64,000 nt of DNA from Erythrobacter sp. (GTDB lineage: Bacteria > Pseudomonadota > Alphaproteobacteria > Sphingomonadales > Sphingomonadaceae). A model generated the notes under the pieces. The model saw only the letters and a program-made list of their open reading frames with translations, was not told the origin of the DNA and ran no database searches. The DNA lies in the NCBI GenBank assembly GCA_025698865.1, contig JAILWQ010000003.1, forward strand, positions 372,001 through 436,000. Reading direction: 5' to 3'. How positions within the stretch are numbered: the first letter of the stretch is position 1; each line of letters begins with the position of its first letter. Shown piece by piece: positions 53,776-62,798 of this stretch. The position numbers and the translations under genes are program-made.

Positions 53776-54996
53776 ATGGGACGAGCTACGATAAAAAGCT
53801 TGATGGCGTTCTTTCTCTTCATCGTGACAACGAGCGGCGCGAACGCGAACGCACAGGAGATTTCCGCTGAACAATACCGCGAAGATGCGCTGTCGATTCA
53901 AGCAATCGTAGACGAGCATTACGCCTATTTGGACCGGTTTCCCGCGGCAGCTTTACCGACAAGCGACAAACTCGACGCGGAAGCTGTGAGCGTGCAGGAC
54001 CGCAGGTCGCTCGTGCGTTACGCCGAGAGGGCCTTGCTGATGCTTGCTGACCATCATGTCGGCATCGATCATAATATCGCCGATAGCTGGGCGAACACGC
54101 CAGCCTTCGATCTTTGGATCGAAAAATGCGGAGAGAGCTATGTGATCGACGGGGTTCGCGAGGGGACGGACGCTCAGCACAGCGGCATAGCGGTCGGACA
54201 CGAATTGATCGCCGTGCAAGGTACTCCCATTGAACTCGCGGTTGAGAATTTCTGGAATGATCTGGGCCGCGATTACAACGATATCGAAGCCTCCTTCGCA
54301 GCTCGCCTTCTGGCGGCTGGAAAAAGAAATAGCGAACGTGTCCTTACAGTTCGGAAAGACGATGGCACCGTGGTCAGCGTCAACTTGCTAAATCTCTATC
54401 AAAAGCCTTTGCAAAACCTGTCTGAAGGGCCGCCCGTCATTGCCCATGAGGAAGACGGTGCGTTGCATATCACGATCATGGATTCGCTTTATCGCAACGA
54501 GACAATCGGCGCATTCGACGAGGCGATGAGCCTTGCAGCTCCCAATCAACCGGTGATCTTGGATTTGACCGAAACACCGAGTGGCGGAAACACCACCGTC
54601 GCGCGAGCGATCCTCAGCTGGTTTGTAAAAGAACCGAGGTTTTATCAGATGCACTCCTTACCCGAAGAAGAGCGGCGATTTGGGATCGTCCGCCAATGGG
54701 TCGAGCAAGTTCACCCCAGAAGTGGAAAGTTTCATTCAGGGCCCTTGGAAGTACGCGTCGGACGCTGGACGGGAAGTATGGGTGAAGGCCTTGCAATAGG
54801 CTTCGATGCCATTGGAAAGCATGTCGTCGGTTCGCAGATGTCTAGACTTCGCGGGGCGATTTATAACTACACGCTCGAACATTCCGGAATACGGCTTTCG
54901 TTGCCGACCGAACGGCTAATGCACGTTGACGGAACGCCGCGAGAGCAATTTGTGCCCGAGCGTCCACATTCAGAAAAACCGTCTATATGCACATGA
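53776..54996 (+). CDS. Secreted S41-like peptidase / PDZ protein
   Basis: A 406-residue protein with a signal peptide after ATG 53776 (SLMAFFLFIVTTSGANANAQ). A PDZ-like segment is at about 130-180 (IDGVREGTDAQHSGIAVGHE). The S41-type core shows VILDLTETPSGGNTTVARAI and GRWTGSMGEGLAIGFDAIG, where Ser of TGSMGE is the likely nucleophile. The catalytic Lys cannot be placed with certainty. GC content is lower than its neighbours. The 200 bp before it contain a 14-bp palindrome (53642-53655) and no gene. Confidence 0.72.
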   Translation: MGRATIKSLMAFFLFIVTTSGANANAQEISAEQYREDALSIQAIVDEHYAYLDRFPAAALPTSDKLDAEAVSVQDRRSLVRYAERALLMLADHHVGIDHNIADSWANTPAFDLWIEKCGESYVIDGVREGTDAQHSGIAVGHELIAVQGTPIELAVENFWNDLGRDYNDIEASFAARLLAAGKRNSERVLTVRKDDGTVVSVNLLNLYQKPLQNLSEGPPVIAHEEDGALHITIMDSLYRNETIGAFDEAMSLAAPNQPVILDLTETPSGGNTTVARAILSWFVKEPRFYQMHSLPEEERRFGIVRQWVEQVHPRSGKFHSGPLEVRVGRWTGSMGEGLAIGFDAIGKHVVGSQMSRLRGAIYNYTLEHSGIRLSLPTERLMHVDGTPREQFVPERPHSEKPSICT

Positions 54997-55191
54997 CATT
55001 GTTGGGGCGGCCGGGCTTATGAAAGTCGGACGTTAAATCCGTTTTCCTACACGTCCGCTTTTTGACATTCCCTGCGAATGCCGCCGAACCACCAGTTCAG
55101 GATTTCGCTTCGACCGGCCTCGACCATCGCCGAATTTACCCGCTCTGGACAGTGTAACACCTGTAACATGTCCAACACGCGGGCGGCGCGC

Positions 55192-55800
55192 TCAGTCCAT
55201 GTGTTTGAGGCCCACCCGCAGGTAGTCCCAGCCGGTGATGCAGGTCAGGATCGCCGCGGCCCACAGGCTGGCGAGGCCGACGAGGTGGATCCACTGATCG
55301 GCGAGCGGGCGGGTGAAGTAGTCGATGCCCGTCGGCGGCGGGCCGTGGATCGCTCCGCCCAGGATCAGGGCGCCGAGCGCGCAGAGCTGGAACGTCGTCT
55401 TCCACTTGGCGAGCTTGCTGACCGGGACCGAGACCTGGATGCCGCCGAGGAACTCGCGCAGGCCCGACACCGCGATCTCGCGCATGAGGATGACAAGCCC
55501 CGCGATCACATGGGCATCGCCCACATAGGGCCCGCGCAGATAGCCCTGCGCCGTCAGGATCAGGATCACCGCGGCGACCATGATCTTGTCCGCGATCGGA
55601 TCGAGGAACTGGCCAAGCTTGCTCACCATCCCGCGCGAGCGGGCGAGATAGCCGTCGAGATAGTCGGTGAAGCCGATCACGCAGTAGAGCACGAAGGCGA
55701 TGCCGTAGCCCAGCCGCCATTGCGGCCACCACAGCAGGAAGCCGAGGAAGGGCACCGCGAAGATCCGCGACATGGTGAGGAGGTTGGGCAGGGTCAGCAT
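55192..55800 (-). CDS. pgsA: CDP-diacylglycerol-glycerol-3-phosphate 3-phosphatidyltransferase
   Basis: A 202-residue membrane enzyme that makes phosphatidylglycerophosphate. The CDP-alcohol phosphotransferase motif D-x2-DG-x2-AR-x8-G-x3-D-x3-D is complete: DYLDGYLARSRGMVSKLGQF followed by LDPIADK. Several hydrophobic helices surround it. The N-terminus MLTLPNLLTMSRI is typical of PgsA. Confidence 0.96.
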   Translation of the reverse strand: MLTLPNLLTMSRIFAVPFLGFLLWWPQWRLGYGIAFVLYCVIGFTDYLDGYLARSRGMVSKLGQFLDPIADKIMVAAVILILTAQGYLRGPYVGDAHVIAGLVILMREIAVSGLREFLGGIQVSVPVSKLAKWKTTFQLCALGALILGGAIHGPPPTGIDYFTRPLADQWIHLVGLASLWAAAILTCITGWDYLRVGLKHMD

Positions 55801-55915
55801 CGTCTCGCCCCCGCCCTAGCGCCAATCGCGCGCGCGAAAAAGACACAGACTGTCCTTGTCCGCCGTGCCGATGGCTCTACAGGAGAGGCACGGATTGGTT
55901 GTCAGCCGGGGGTTC

Positions 55916-57247
55916 ATGACGACAACGACGACGCATCTGCTGGGCACGCGGCGGTTCCTGCCGCTGTTCTGCACCCAGCTGCTGAACGCCTTCAACGACA
56001 ACCTCTACAAGACCGCGATGGTCCTGTTCGTGGTCTATCAGGTCTACAACAGCGAGGAGACGGAAGGCACGTTCAGCGCCGTCGCGTCGGGCCTGTTCAT
56101 CCTGCCCTTCTTCCTCCTGTCCGCGCTGGCGGGCCAGCTCGCCGACATGCGCGACAAGGCGCGGATCATCCGGGTGGTGAAAGCCTGCGAGATCGGGCTG
56201 ATGCTGCTCGGCGCGACGGGTCTGGTGCTCGCCTGGCGCGGGATCGGCACCCATTCGCTGGCCATTCCGCTGCTGCTGCTCGCGCTGTTCCTGACCGGTG
56301 TGCAGTCGACCTTTCTCGGCCCGATCAAATACGCGATCCTGCCGCAGCATCTGAAGCGGGACGAGGTGCTGGCCGGAACGGGACTGGTCGAGGCGGGGAC
56401 CTATATCGCCATTCTTGCAGGCACGATCCTCGGCGGGTTCCTGCCGATCGAGATCGCCGCGATCGGGATCATCGGCACATCGTTGGTCGGCTACATGGTC
56501 AGCCGCCAGATCCCCGCCGCCCCGCCGCTGGGCGAGGTGGAGAAGCTCGACTGGCACATCCTGCGCGCCTCGGTCGCGCTGGTGCGAAACACGATGCACA
56601 ACCGCGAGATCTACTACGCCATCCTCGCAATCAGCTTCTTCTGGACCATCGGCGCGGTGCTGTTCATCCAGTTCCCCCCGCTGGCCAAGAACGTGCTGAT
56701 GGCCTCGAAGGAGGTCGCGAGCCTGTTCCTCGTCGTCTTCTCGATCGGCGTGGCGATCGGTTCGGTCTCGATCAACGCGCTGCTGAAAGGCCAGGTGTCG
56801 GCCCGCTACGCCCCGCAATCGGTGATCGTGATGGGCTTCTTCGTGATCGCCTTCTACGTCGTGTGCCTGTTCTGGGAGGCCGACCAGCCGACCGAGCTGC
56901 TCGGCATCATGGAGTTCCTCGGCTGGCCGATGGCGAGTTTGTTGCTGCTCTGCCTGCTCGGGATCGCCATTGCGGGCGGCATGTTCGTGGTGCCGCTCTA
57001 CGCCTTCCTCACCACCCGCGCCCGGCCCGACCAGGCGGCGCGCGTGATCGCGGCGAACAACATCGTCAATTCGGGGGCCATGGTCGGCGGATCGGTGCTC
57101 GCCATGGGATTGAGCATGGCCGGGGTGGAGATCACCCAGCAGCTGCTGATGACGGCGGCCATGTGCCTGCTCTCCGCCTGGCTCGGCCGGCGGCTGCTGA
57201 TCGCCGAGCGCGAGGCGGCCGAAACCGCCGCCGCTTCTACAGAATGA
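55916..57247 (+). CDS. MFS transporter, LplT-like
   Basis: A 443-residue, 12-helix MFS protein. RRFLPLFCTQLLNAFNDNLY at the N-terminus is the hallmark of the LplT / acyltransferase-linked MFS group that flips lysophospholipids. The GQLADMRDKARII loop is also typical. Here the acyltransferase and acyl-ACP synthetase domains are absent. ATG 55916 is chosen over a TTG at 55856 that adds a non-hydrophobic leader. It is divergent from pgsA, another phospholipid gene. Confidence 0.85.
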   Translation: MTTTTTHLLGTRRFLPLFCTQLLNAFNDNLYKTAMVLFVVYQVYNSEETEGTFSAVASGLFILPFFLLSALAGQLADMRDKARIIRVVKACEIGLMLLGATGLVLAWRGIGTHSLAIPLLLLALFLTGVQSTFLGPIKYAILPQHLKRDEVLAGTGLVEAGTYIAILAGTILGGFLPIEIAAIGIIGTSLVGYMVSRQIPAAPPLGEVEKLDWHILRASVALVRNTMHNREIYYAILAISFFWTIGAVLFIQFPPLAKNVLMASKEVASLFLVVFSIGVAIGSVSINALLKGQVSARYAPQSVIVMGFFVIAFYVVCLFWEADQPTELLGIMEFLGWPMASLLLLCLLGIAIAGGMFVVPLYAFLTTRARPDQAARVIAANNIVNSGAMVGGSVLAMGLSMAGVEITQQLLMTAAMCLLSAWLGRRLLIAEREAAETAAASTE

Positions 57248-57428
57248 AGGCCAGCACCGCCGCAAGGCAGGCGAAATAGGTCGTCACCACGCCGCGCATG
57301 TCCTGCGCGGTGACGCGCCAGAACGCGTCGTCATGCACGGCGGTGTTCTCCCGCCGGATATGCGGGGGGAGGCTGGCGCGGAACGGGTGGCGCGCGGCTT
57401 CGTCGGTCAGGACAAGGGATCGTCTCAT
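57237..57428 (-). CDS. Small protein with a C-terminal membrane helix, unknown
   Basis: A 63-residue frame from ATG 57428. It has a basic, His/Arg-rich N-terminal half (TDEAARHPFRASLPPHIRRE) and a C-terminal hydrophobic stretch (GVVTTYFACLAAVLAFIL). Its end overlaps the convergent MFS gene by 11 bp. Family not recognised; the tail-anchored layout and its placement support it moderately. Confidence 0.5.
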   Translation of the reverse strand: MRRSLVLTDEAARHPFRASLPPHIRRENTAVHDDAFWRVTAQDMRGVVTTYFACLAAVLAFIL

Positions 57429-57578
57429 GGCGATGGTCTTAACGGAATAGTAACCATCGGGCTCCCGCGCAATCCGCGCCTGTCGCGAAGCGGGACGCGG
57501 GGGCATCCGGTGGCGGATAATAGAAAGCCGCAAGCTCGCGATTGCCACGGACCGGCCCTGTCATTACCCCGCAGGACC

Positions 57579-59267
57579 ATGACCCAGACGCGCGCCCCCC
57601 GCCCCACCCCGACCGCCGCCCGCCTGCTGGTCGATTGCCTCATCGAACAGGGATGCGACCGCATCTTCACCGTGCCTGGCGAAAGCTTCCTGCCGGTGCT
57701 CGACGCGCTGCATGGCGAGACACGGATCGATGTCGTCACCTGTCGTCAGGAAGGCGGGGCGGCGTTCATGGCCTGTGCGGACGGGGCCCTGAATGCGGGG
57801 GGTACGCAGCGCCCCGGCGTCTGCTTCGTCACCCGCGGTCCCGGCGCGACGAATGCGAGCATCGGCGTCCATGTGGCGATGCAGGATTCGCAGCCGATGA
57901 TCCTCTTCGTGGGCGACGTCGATTCGCAGATGCGCGACCGCGAAGGGTTTCAGGAGCTCGACTTCGCGGCCTTCTTCGGCCCAGCCTGCAAATGGGCGGC
58001 GCGGATCGACAGCGCCGCACGCATTCCCGAATACATTGCCCGCGCCTACGCGACCGCGATTTCCGGCCGGCCCGGCCCAGTCGTGCTCGCCCTGCCCGAG
58101 GACATGCTGGGCGAGGACGCCGAGGGAGCCCCGCGCCCGCGCGTCGAACGCCCGGCCCAGGCCCCCTGCCCCGATGCCATGCAGACACTGATGGCACTGA
58201 TCGCCGATGCGGCGAGCCCGGTCGCGATCGTCGGCGGAGCGGGCTGGAACGCCAAGGCGCGCGAGCATTTCCAACTCTTCGCCGAGCGGCTCGGCCTGCC
58301 GGTCGCCACCGCCTTCCGCCGGCAGGACGCGATCAGCCCTTCGAGCGCCGTCTATGCGGGCAATCTCGGCTACGGCCCCAACCCCAAGCTGGTCCAGCGG
58401 GTGAAGGAAGCCGATCTCGTCATCGCGGTCGGGGCGCGGCTGGGCGAGGCGACGACCGACGGCTACACGGTGCCCCCGCCGACCGACCGCGACCGCAAGC
58501 TGGTCCACATCCATCCCGAGCCCGAGGAGCTCAACCGGGTCTACCAGACCGATCTCCCCATCTGCGCCAGCATGGACGAGTTCGCCGAGAGCGCCGCCCT
58601 TTGGGACGAGAGCGAGGTGATCCCCTTCGATGCCGGCGCGCAGGCCCATGCGGAATGGGAGGAATGGACGACCGCGCATCCGAACGACGCATGGCAGCTC
58701 GACATGGGAACCTGTGTCCAGTTCATGCGCGACACGCTTCCTGCCGACACGATCATCTGCAACGGCGCGGGCAATTTCTCCGGCTGGTGGCACCGCTACT
58801 GGCGGTACGAGGGCTTCCCCTCCCAGCTCGCCCCGACCGCGGGCGCGATGGGTTATGGCGTTCCGGCAGCGGTGGCCGCCTCGCGGCGCTATCCCGAACG
58901 CACCGTGGTCGCCGTGGCGGGGGACGGGGATTTCCTGATGAACGGGCAGGAGCTTGCCACCGCCGTCCAGCACGGCTGCGACATGATCGTAATCGTGGTC
59001 GACAACGGCGCTTACGGCACCATCCGGATGCACCAAGAGCGCGAGTTTCCGGGTCGCACTTCGGCCACGGAACTGCGCAACCCCAACTTCGCGAAGCTGG
59101 GAGAGGCCTATGGCGGATGGTCGGCAACCGCGGACACGACGGATGAGTTCCGCGAGGCGCTCGTGCAGGCCAAGGGTCTAGGCGGTCTCCGGCTGATCCA
59201 CTGCCGTATCGGCATCGAACAGCTCGCCGCCAGCGGTGCGACCCTCGCGACTGTCCGTGCGGGATAG
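57579..59267 (+). CDS. TPP-dependent enzyme of the acetolactate synthase family
   Basis: A 562-residue enzyme with the three ALS-type domains. The N-terminal Pyr domain has FTVPGESFLPVLDAL with the catalytic Glu in VTCRQEGGAAFMA. The middle domain contains PVAIVGGAGW. The PP domain has GDGDFLMNGQELATAVQHGC with NNGAYG-like VDNGAYGTIR. Many such stand-alone genes act on 2-oxo acids; a true biosynthetic IlvB is less likely because no ilvH follows and the sequence is short. ATG 57579 is preferred to upstream in-frame ATGs without sites. Confidence 0.85.
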   Translation: MTQTRAPRPTPTAARLLVDCLIEQGCDRIFTVPGESFLPVLDALHGETRIDVVTCRQEGGAAFMACADGALNAGGTQRPGVCFVTRGPGATNASIGVHVAMQDSQPMILFVGDVDSQMRDREGFQELDFAAFFGPACKWAARIDSAARIPEYIARAYATAISGRPGPVVLALPEDMLGEDAEGAPRPRVERPAQAPCPDAMQTLMALIADAASPVAIVGGAGWNAKAREHFQLFAERLGLPVATAFRRQDAISPSSAVYAGNLGYGPNPKLVQRVKEADLVIAVGARLGEATTDGYTVPPPTDRDRKLVHIHPEPEELNRVYQTDLPICASMDEFAESAALWDESEVIPFDAGAQAHAEWEEWTTAHPNDAWQLDMGTCVQFMRDTLPADTIICNGAGNFSGWWHRYWRYEGFPSQLAPTAGAMGYGVPAAVAASRRYPERTVVAVAGDGDFLMNGQELATAVQHGCDMIVIVVDNGAYGTIRMHQEREFPGRTSATELRNPNFAKLGEAYGGWSATADTTDEFREALVQAKGLGGLRLIHCRIGIEQLAASGATLATVRAG

Positions 59268-59300
59268 AAGAATTCGTCCGGCCTGTTCGCGCACAAAAAG

Positions 59301-59328
59301 AAAGGGCCGCCCAACCGGACGGCCCTTT
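59301..59328 (-). terminator. Intrinsic terminator between the TPP enzyme and csbD
   Basis: AAAGGGCCG (59301-59309) pairs with CGGCCCTTT (59320-59328) across a 10-base loop. On the minus strand the stem is followed by a T-rich run (TTTCTTTTTG), as expected for terminating the csbD transcript. It probably also stops the convergent gene, but the plus side has only a short T run. Confidence 0.85.
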
Positions 59329-59348
59329 CGCGATTCAAGCTGCGAAGA

Positions 59349-59519
59349 TCAGATATCGTCGCCGAGCTTGCCCTTCACTTCGCCCTTGAGCTGCTGGCCC
59401 TTGCCCTTGGCTTCCTGAGCTTCGCCCTTGGCGCGGGTTTCGGGGTCGTTCGACTGCTGCTTCGCCTTGCCGACGGCTTCGTTGACGTTGCCTTTGACCT
59501 TGTCCGTGAGTTCACCCAT
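59349..59519 (-). CDS. CsbD-family stress protein
   Basis: A 56-residue, very hydrophilic protein (MGELTDKVKGNVNEAVGKAK) with the Lys/Glu/Gly-rich CsbD pattern. ATG 59519 follows AAAGGA. CsbD-like proteins are general stress proteins of unclear action. Confidence 0.92.
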   Translation of the reverse strand: MGELTDKVKGNVNEAVGKAKQQSNDPETRAKGEAQEAKGKGQQLKGEVKGKLGDDI

Positions 59520-59675
59520 GATCGTTCCTTTCGATTGCACGGGAGCGTCGCGCTCCCTTATGTCGAATCAACGGGTATCGGTCTGAACAGTTCCGCAAAC
59601 GAACTGCCAAAAAGAGCCTGACTTTCGACCCGTTACTTTGGACAGGTCCGCCCCGATGCGCGATCGTCGCCGCGT

Positions 59676-60086
59676 TCAGAGGCCGCCCATTTCGCAGATA
59701 ATCTTCCACTCCTCGGGCGCGATTTCCGCCACCGAGAGGCGCGAGAGCTTCACCAGCTCGCATTCGGCCAGCCGCGGCTCCGCCTTGATCTGCTTGAGCG
59801 TGATCGGCACGGGCAATTTGTTCTTCGGCTTCACCTTGACCGCCGCCCACTTGCCCTCGGGATCGGTCGGATCGGTAATGCCGGCGACGCTGACCTCGCA
59901 GATCCCGACGATCTCCAGCCCCTCGCGCGAGTGGTAGAAGAACGCCTCGTCCCCGACCTCCATCGCGGCGAGATTGTTGCGGGCGCGGTAGTTGCGGACC
60001 CCGTCCCATGTGCCCTCGCCCTCCGCGACAAGATCGTCCCAGCTGTATTTGAAGGGTTCGGATTTCATCAGCCAGTATCGCGCCAC
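59676..60086 (-). CDS. EVE-domain protein
   Basis: A 136-residue EVE (PUA-like) protein. GTG 60086 gives the usual N-terminus ARYWLMKSEPFKYSWDDLV; an ATG six codons on is possible. Also visible are WDGVRNYRARNNLAAMEVGD, AFFYHSREGLEIVGI and the C-terminal RLSVAEIAPEEWKIICEMGG. EVE domains bind modified DNA or RNA bases. It is divergent from the GGDEF/EAL gene. Confidence 0.92.
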   Translation of the reverse strand: MARYWLMKSEPFKYSWDDLVAEGEGTWDGVRNYRARNNLAAMEVGDEAFFYHSREGLEIVGICEVSVAGITDPTDPEGKWAAVKVKPKNKLPVPITLKQIKAEPRLAECELVKLSRLSVAEIAPEEWKIICEMGGL

Positions 60087-60200
60087 TCGGATCGCCTCTT
60101 TGTCGAACAGTTTCGGCGCGGCGATAACCGCCGTCCGCCCGGCTGCCAACCGCTCGCATCCCGGCCGGCCGGCGAGGGCCGGATTAACCGCTTTTTTATC

Positions 60201-61925
60201 ATGACCTTCCATAACCGCACGGGCCGGGAGACGAGGAAGACCATATTGTCCGAGAGGCCGAAGACATTCCGCGAAGCCGTGAGCGAGACATTCTCGCCCC
60301 CAAGAAAGTCGGCGCGAAGACCCGAGCGCCATTTGGTGGCGCTGGGCATCGCGCTCGCCGCGATGATCCTATTCGTCGCGACCGGCGGCACGGCGGTGCC
60401 TCGACTGATCGCCGCCTGGCGCGGGATTGCCGCCCAGCCCGACATCCTGCTGACCAACGCGCTCGTGCTGAACGTCGCCCTGATCATCCTCGGCTGCAAT
60501 CGCTACCGTAGCTTGCGCGCGGAATTGCAGGCGCGCCGCATTTCGGAGGAGGAGGCCCGCAGGCTGGCCGATATCGATCCGCTGACCGGTTGCTACAACC
60601 GGCGCAGTATCGGACCCGCAATGGAAGAACAGCTGGGCAAGGCGCGCGACAGGGGCGGTGCCGTCGCCGTGATCCTGCTCGACCTCGACAATTTCAAGCA
60701 GGTCAACGATCTCAACGGTCACTCGGTGGGCGACCGCGTCTTGCAGGTGGCGGCCGAGCGCATGGCCGAAATCCTTCCCGCCGATGCTCTTCTCGCGCGG
60801 CTCGGCGGTGACGAATTCGCCTGCGCGGTCCCGCACGCCGCCTCGAACCGGGACGCGATGGAACATCTTGCCGCCCGGCTGATCGAAAGGGTCGCGCGGC
60901 CGATCAAGATCGAGGGCCTGTCGATCGAGGTCACCATCTCCGTCGGGATCGCCGGCAGCGACACGGTCGATGCGGAGCATGGCGGAGCAGCTGCGCCGCA
61001 ACAGATCATGCAGAAGGCCGATATCGCCATGTATCAGGCGAAAAAGGCGGGCAAGAACCGGTGCTTCTGGTTCGAACCTTCGATGGAATACGAGCTTCGC
61101 TTTCGCAACCAGCTGGAGAGCGGCATCCGGCGGGGCATCGCAAAGGGCGAATTCGTCCCCTACTACGAACAGCAGATCGATCTCGACACGGGCAGGCTCG
61201 TCGGCTTCGAGATGCTGGCGCGCTGGCATTCGCCGGATCTCGGCACGGTCAATCCCGACATCTTCATCCCGATCGCCGAGGACATCGGCGTCATCGCCCA
61301 ACTGTCCGAAGACCTCATCGTCCAGACGATCGAGGATGCCAGGCAATGGCATCCCAGCCTTACCATCTCGGTCAACATCTCGCCGGTGCAATTGCGCGAT
61401 CCGTGGTTCTCGCAGAAATTGCTCAAGATCCTCGTCCAGCACAATTTCCCGCCCTCGCGGCTGGAGATCGAGATTACCGAGAGCTGCCTGCACGACGATA
61501 TCGGCCTCGTCCGCACGATGATCACCTCGCTGCGCAATCAGGGAATGCGGATCAGCCTCGACGATTTCGGCACCGGCTATTCGAGCCTCGCCCAGCTGCG
61601 CTCGCTGCCTTTCGACCGGCTCAAGATCGACCGCAGCTTCATTCGCGAGGTGCACAAGTCCCCGGCGAGCAGCAAGCTGGTCGACGCGATCGTCTCGATG
61701 GGCGACGGGCTGGACATGCCGATCACCGCCGAGGGGATCGAGAGCGGCGAAATCCTCGCTGCGCTGAAGCGCGTCGGGCGGCTGAAGGGCCAGGGTTATC
61801 ACTACGGTCGCCCCGAACCGGCCGCGGAGGTCACGAAACGGCTCGCCGAGGCTTCGCTGCTGGCCGAGGATGCGGACCCGGTGCCCGTCCCGGCGGACCG
61901 TTCCTCGGCAGCCGGCTTGGCCTGA
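60201..61925 (+). CDS. Diguanylate cyclase / phosphodiesterase (GGDEF-EAL)
   Basis: A 574-residue membrane protein from ATG 60201. Two N-terminal helices (LVALGIALAAMILFVATGG, ILLTNALVLNVALIILGC) have almost no periplasmic sensor between them. The GGDEF domain is intact (ARLGGDEFACAV; DIDPLTGCYNRR at its start). The EAL domain has EML in place of EAL (GFEMLARW). It keeps SVNISPVQL, the Glu of EIEITES, DDFGTGYSS, LKIDRSFI and AEGIES, so activity is likely. It turns c-di-GMP over; the direction is unknown. Confidence 0.92.
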   Translation: MTFHNRTGRETRKTILSERPKTFREAVSETFSPPRKSARRPERHLVALGIALAAMILFVATGGTAVPRLIAAWRGIAAQPDILLTNALVLNVALIILGCNRYRSLRAELQARRISEEEARRLADIDPLTGCYNRRSIGPAMEEQLGKARDRGGAVAVILLDLDNFKQVNDLNGHSVGDRVLQVAAERMAEILPADALLARLGGDEFACAVPHAASNRDAMEHLAARLIERVARPIKIEGLSIEVTISVGIAGSDTVDAEHGGAAAPQQIMQKADIAMYQAKKAGKNRCFWFEPSMEYELRFRNQLESGIRRGIAKGEFVPYYEQQIDLDTGRLVGFEMLARWHSPDLGTVNPDIFIPIAEDIGVIAQLSEDLIVQTIEDARQWHPSLTISVNISPVQLRDPWFSQKLLKILVQHNFPPSRLEIEITESCLHDDIGLVRTMITSLRNQGMRISLDDFGTGYSSLAQLRSLPFDRLKIDRSFIREVHKSPASSKLVDAIVSMGDGLDMPITAEGIESGEILAALKRVGRLKGQGYHYGRPEPAAEVTKRLAEASLLAEDADPVPVPADRSSAAGLA

Positions 61926-61976
61926 CGCTACGGGCGGACCCTCCTCGCACTGGACGCAAGGGCAGCCGCTGCCTAG

Positions 61977-62798
61977 ATGCGCGCGACGATGCGCGTTCCC
62001 TTCATCAAGATGCATGGCCTCGGCAACGATTTCGTCGTGCTCGATGCGCGGGATGCGCCCCTGCCGCCGGTGGACGCCAACGTCGCGCGCGCGCTGGCCG
62101 ATCGCCACACCGGCATCGGCTGCGACCAGCTGATCCTGCTCCAGCCGAGCGAGCAGGCTGATTTCCGGATGCGGATCTTCAACCATGACGGCGGCGAGGT
62201 CGAGGCCTGCGGCAACGCCTCGCGCGCCGTCGCCCTGCTCCACGGCGCTCCCGCTCGGGTCGAGACCGGTGGCGGCACGATCGACCTTCGCCCCTCGGAA
62301 GGCGGCGCGAGCGTCGACATGGGCGTGCCGCGCTTCGGCTGGGACGAGATTCCGCTCGCCTATCCGATGGACACGCTGGCCGTGCCGGTCGGCTGGGACA
62401 TGCTGGAGGAACCGGGCGCGGCGAATGTCGGCAATCCGCATGTCGTGTTCTTCGTTGCGGATTGCGATGCGGTTCCGCTCGAAACGCTCGGCCCGCTCAT
62501 CGAGACCGACGCGCTTTTTCCGCAAGCCGTCAACGTCAATGTCGCGACCATCGAGAGCCGCACCCGGTTGCGCCTCCGCGTGTGGGAGCGGGGTGCGGGG
62601 CTGACCCGCGCCTGCGGCACAGGCGCCTGCGCGACCGCAGTCGTCGCCATGCGCCGCAAGCTCGTCGATCGCAGCGTGACGGTCGCTCTTCCCGGCGGCG
62701 AATTGCAGATTGACTGGGGCGAGGACGGACGGATCACCATGACCGGCCCGGCGACCGAGAGCTTCCGCGGCGAGTTCGAGTGGGACCACTTCGCATGA
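61977..62798 (+). CDS. dapF: Diaminopimelate epimerase
   Basis: A 273-residue enzyme of lysine/peptidoglycan precursor synthesis. FIKMHGLGNDFVVLDARD opens the protein. The two catalytic cysteines lie in VEACGNASRAV and RACGTGACATA. The start may be 61977 or, better matched to the family, ATG 61989. Its stop overlaps mtaB (ATGA). Confidence 0.96.
   Translation: MRATMRVPFIKMHGLGNDFVVLDARDAPLPPVDANVARALADRHTGIGCDQLILLQPSEQADFRMRIFNHDGGEVEACGNASRAVALLHGAPARVETGGGTIDLRPSEGGASVDMGVPRFGWDEIPLAYPMDTLAVPVGWDMLEEPGAANVGNPHVVFFVADCDAVPLETLGPLIETDALFPQAVNVNVATIESRTRLRLRVWERGAGLTRACGTGACATAVVAMRRKLVDRSVTVALPGGELQIDWGEDGRITMTGPATESFRGEFEWDHFA

Noticed and set aside
60369..62789. 806-codon open frame on the minus strand
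   Set aside because: It lies antisense to the clear GGDEF-EAL and dapF genes. Its composition is the mirror of high-GC codon bias and it has no recognisable domain.
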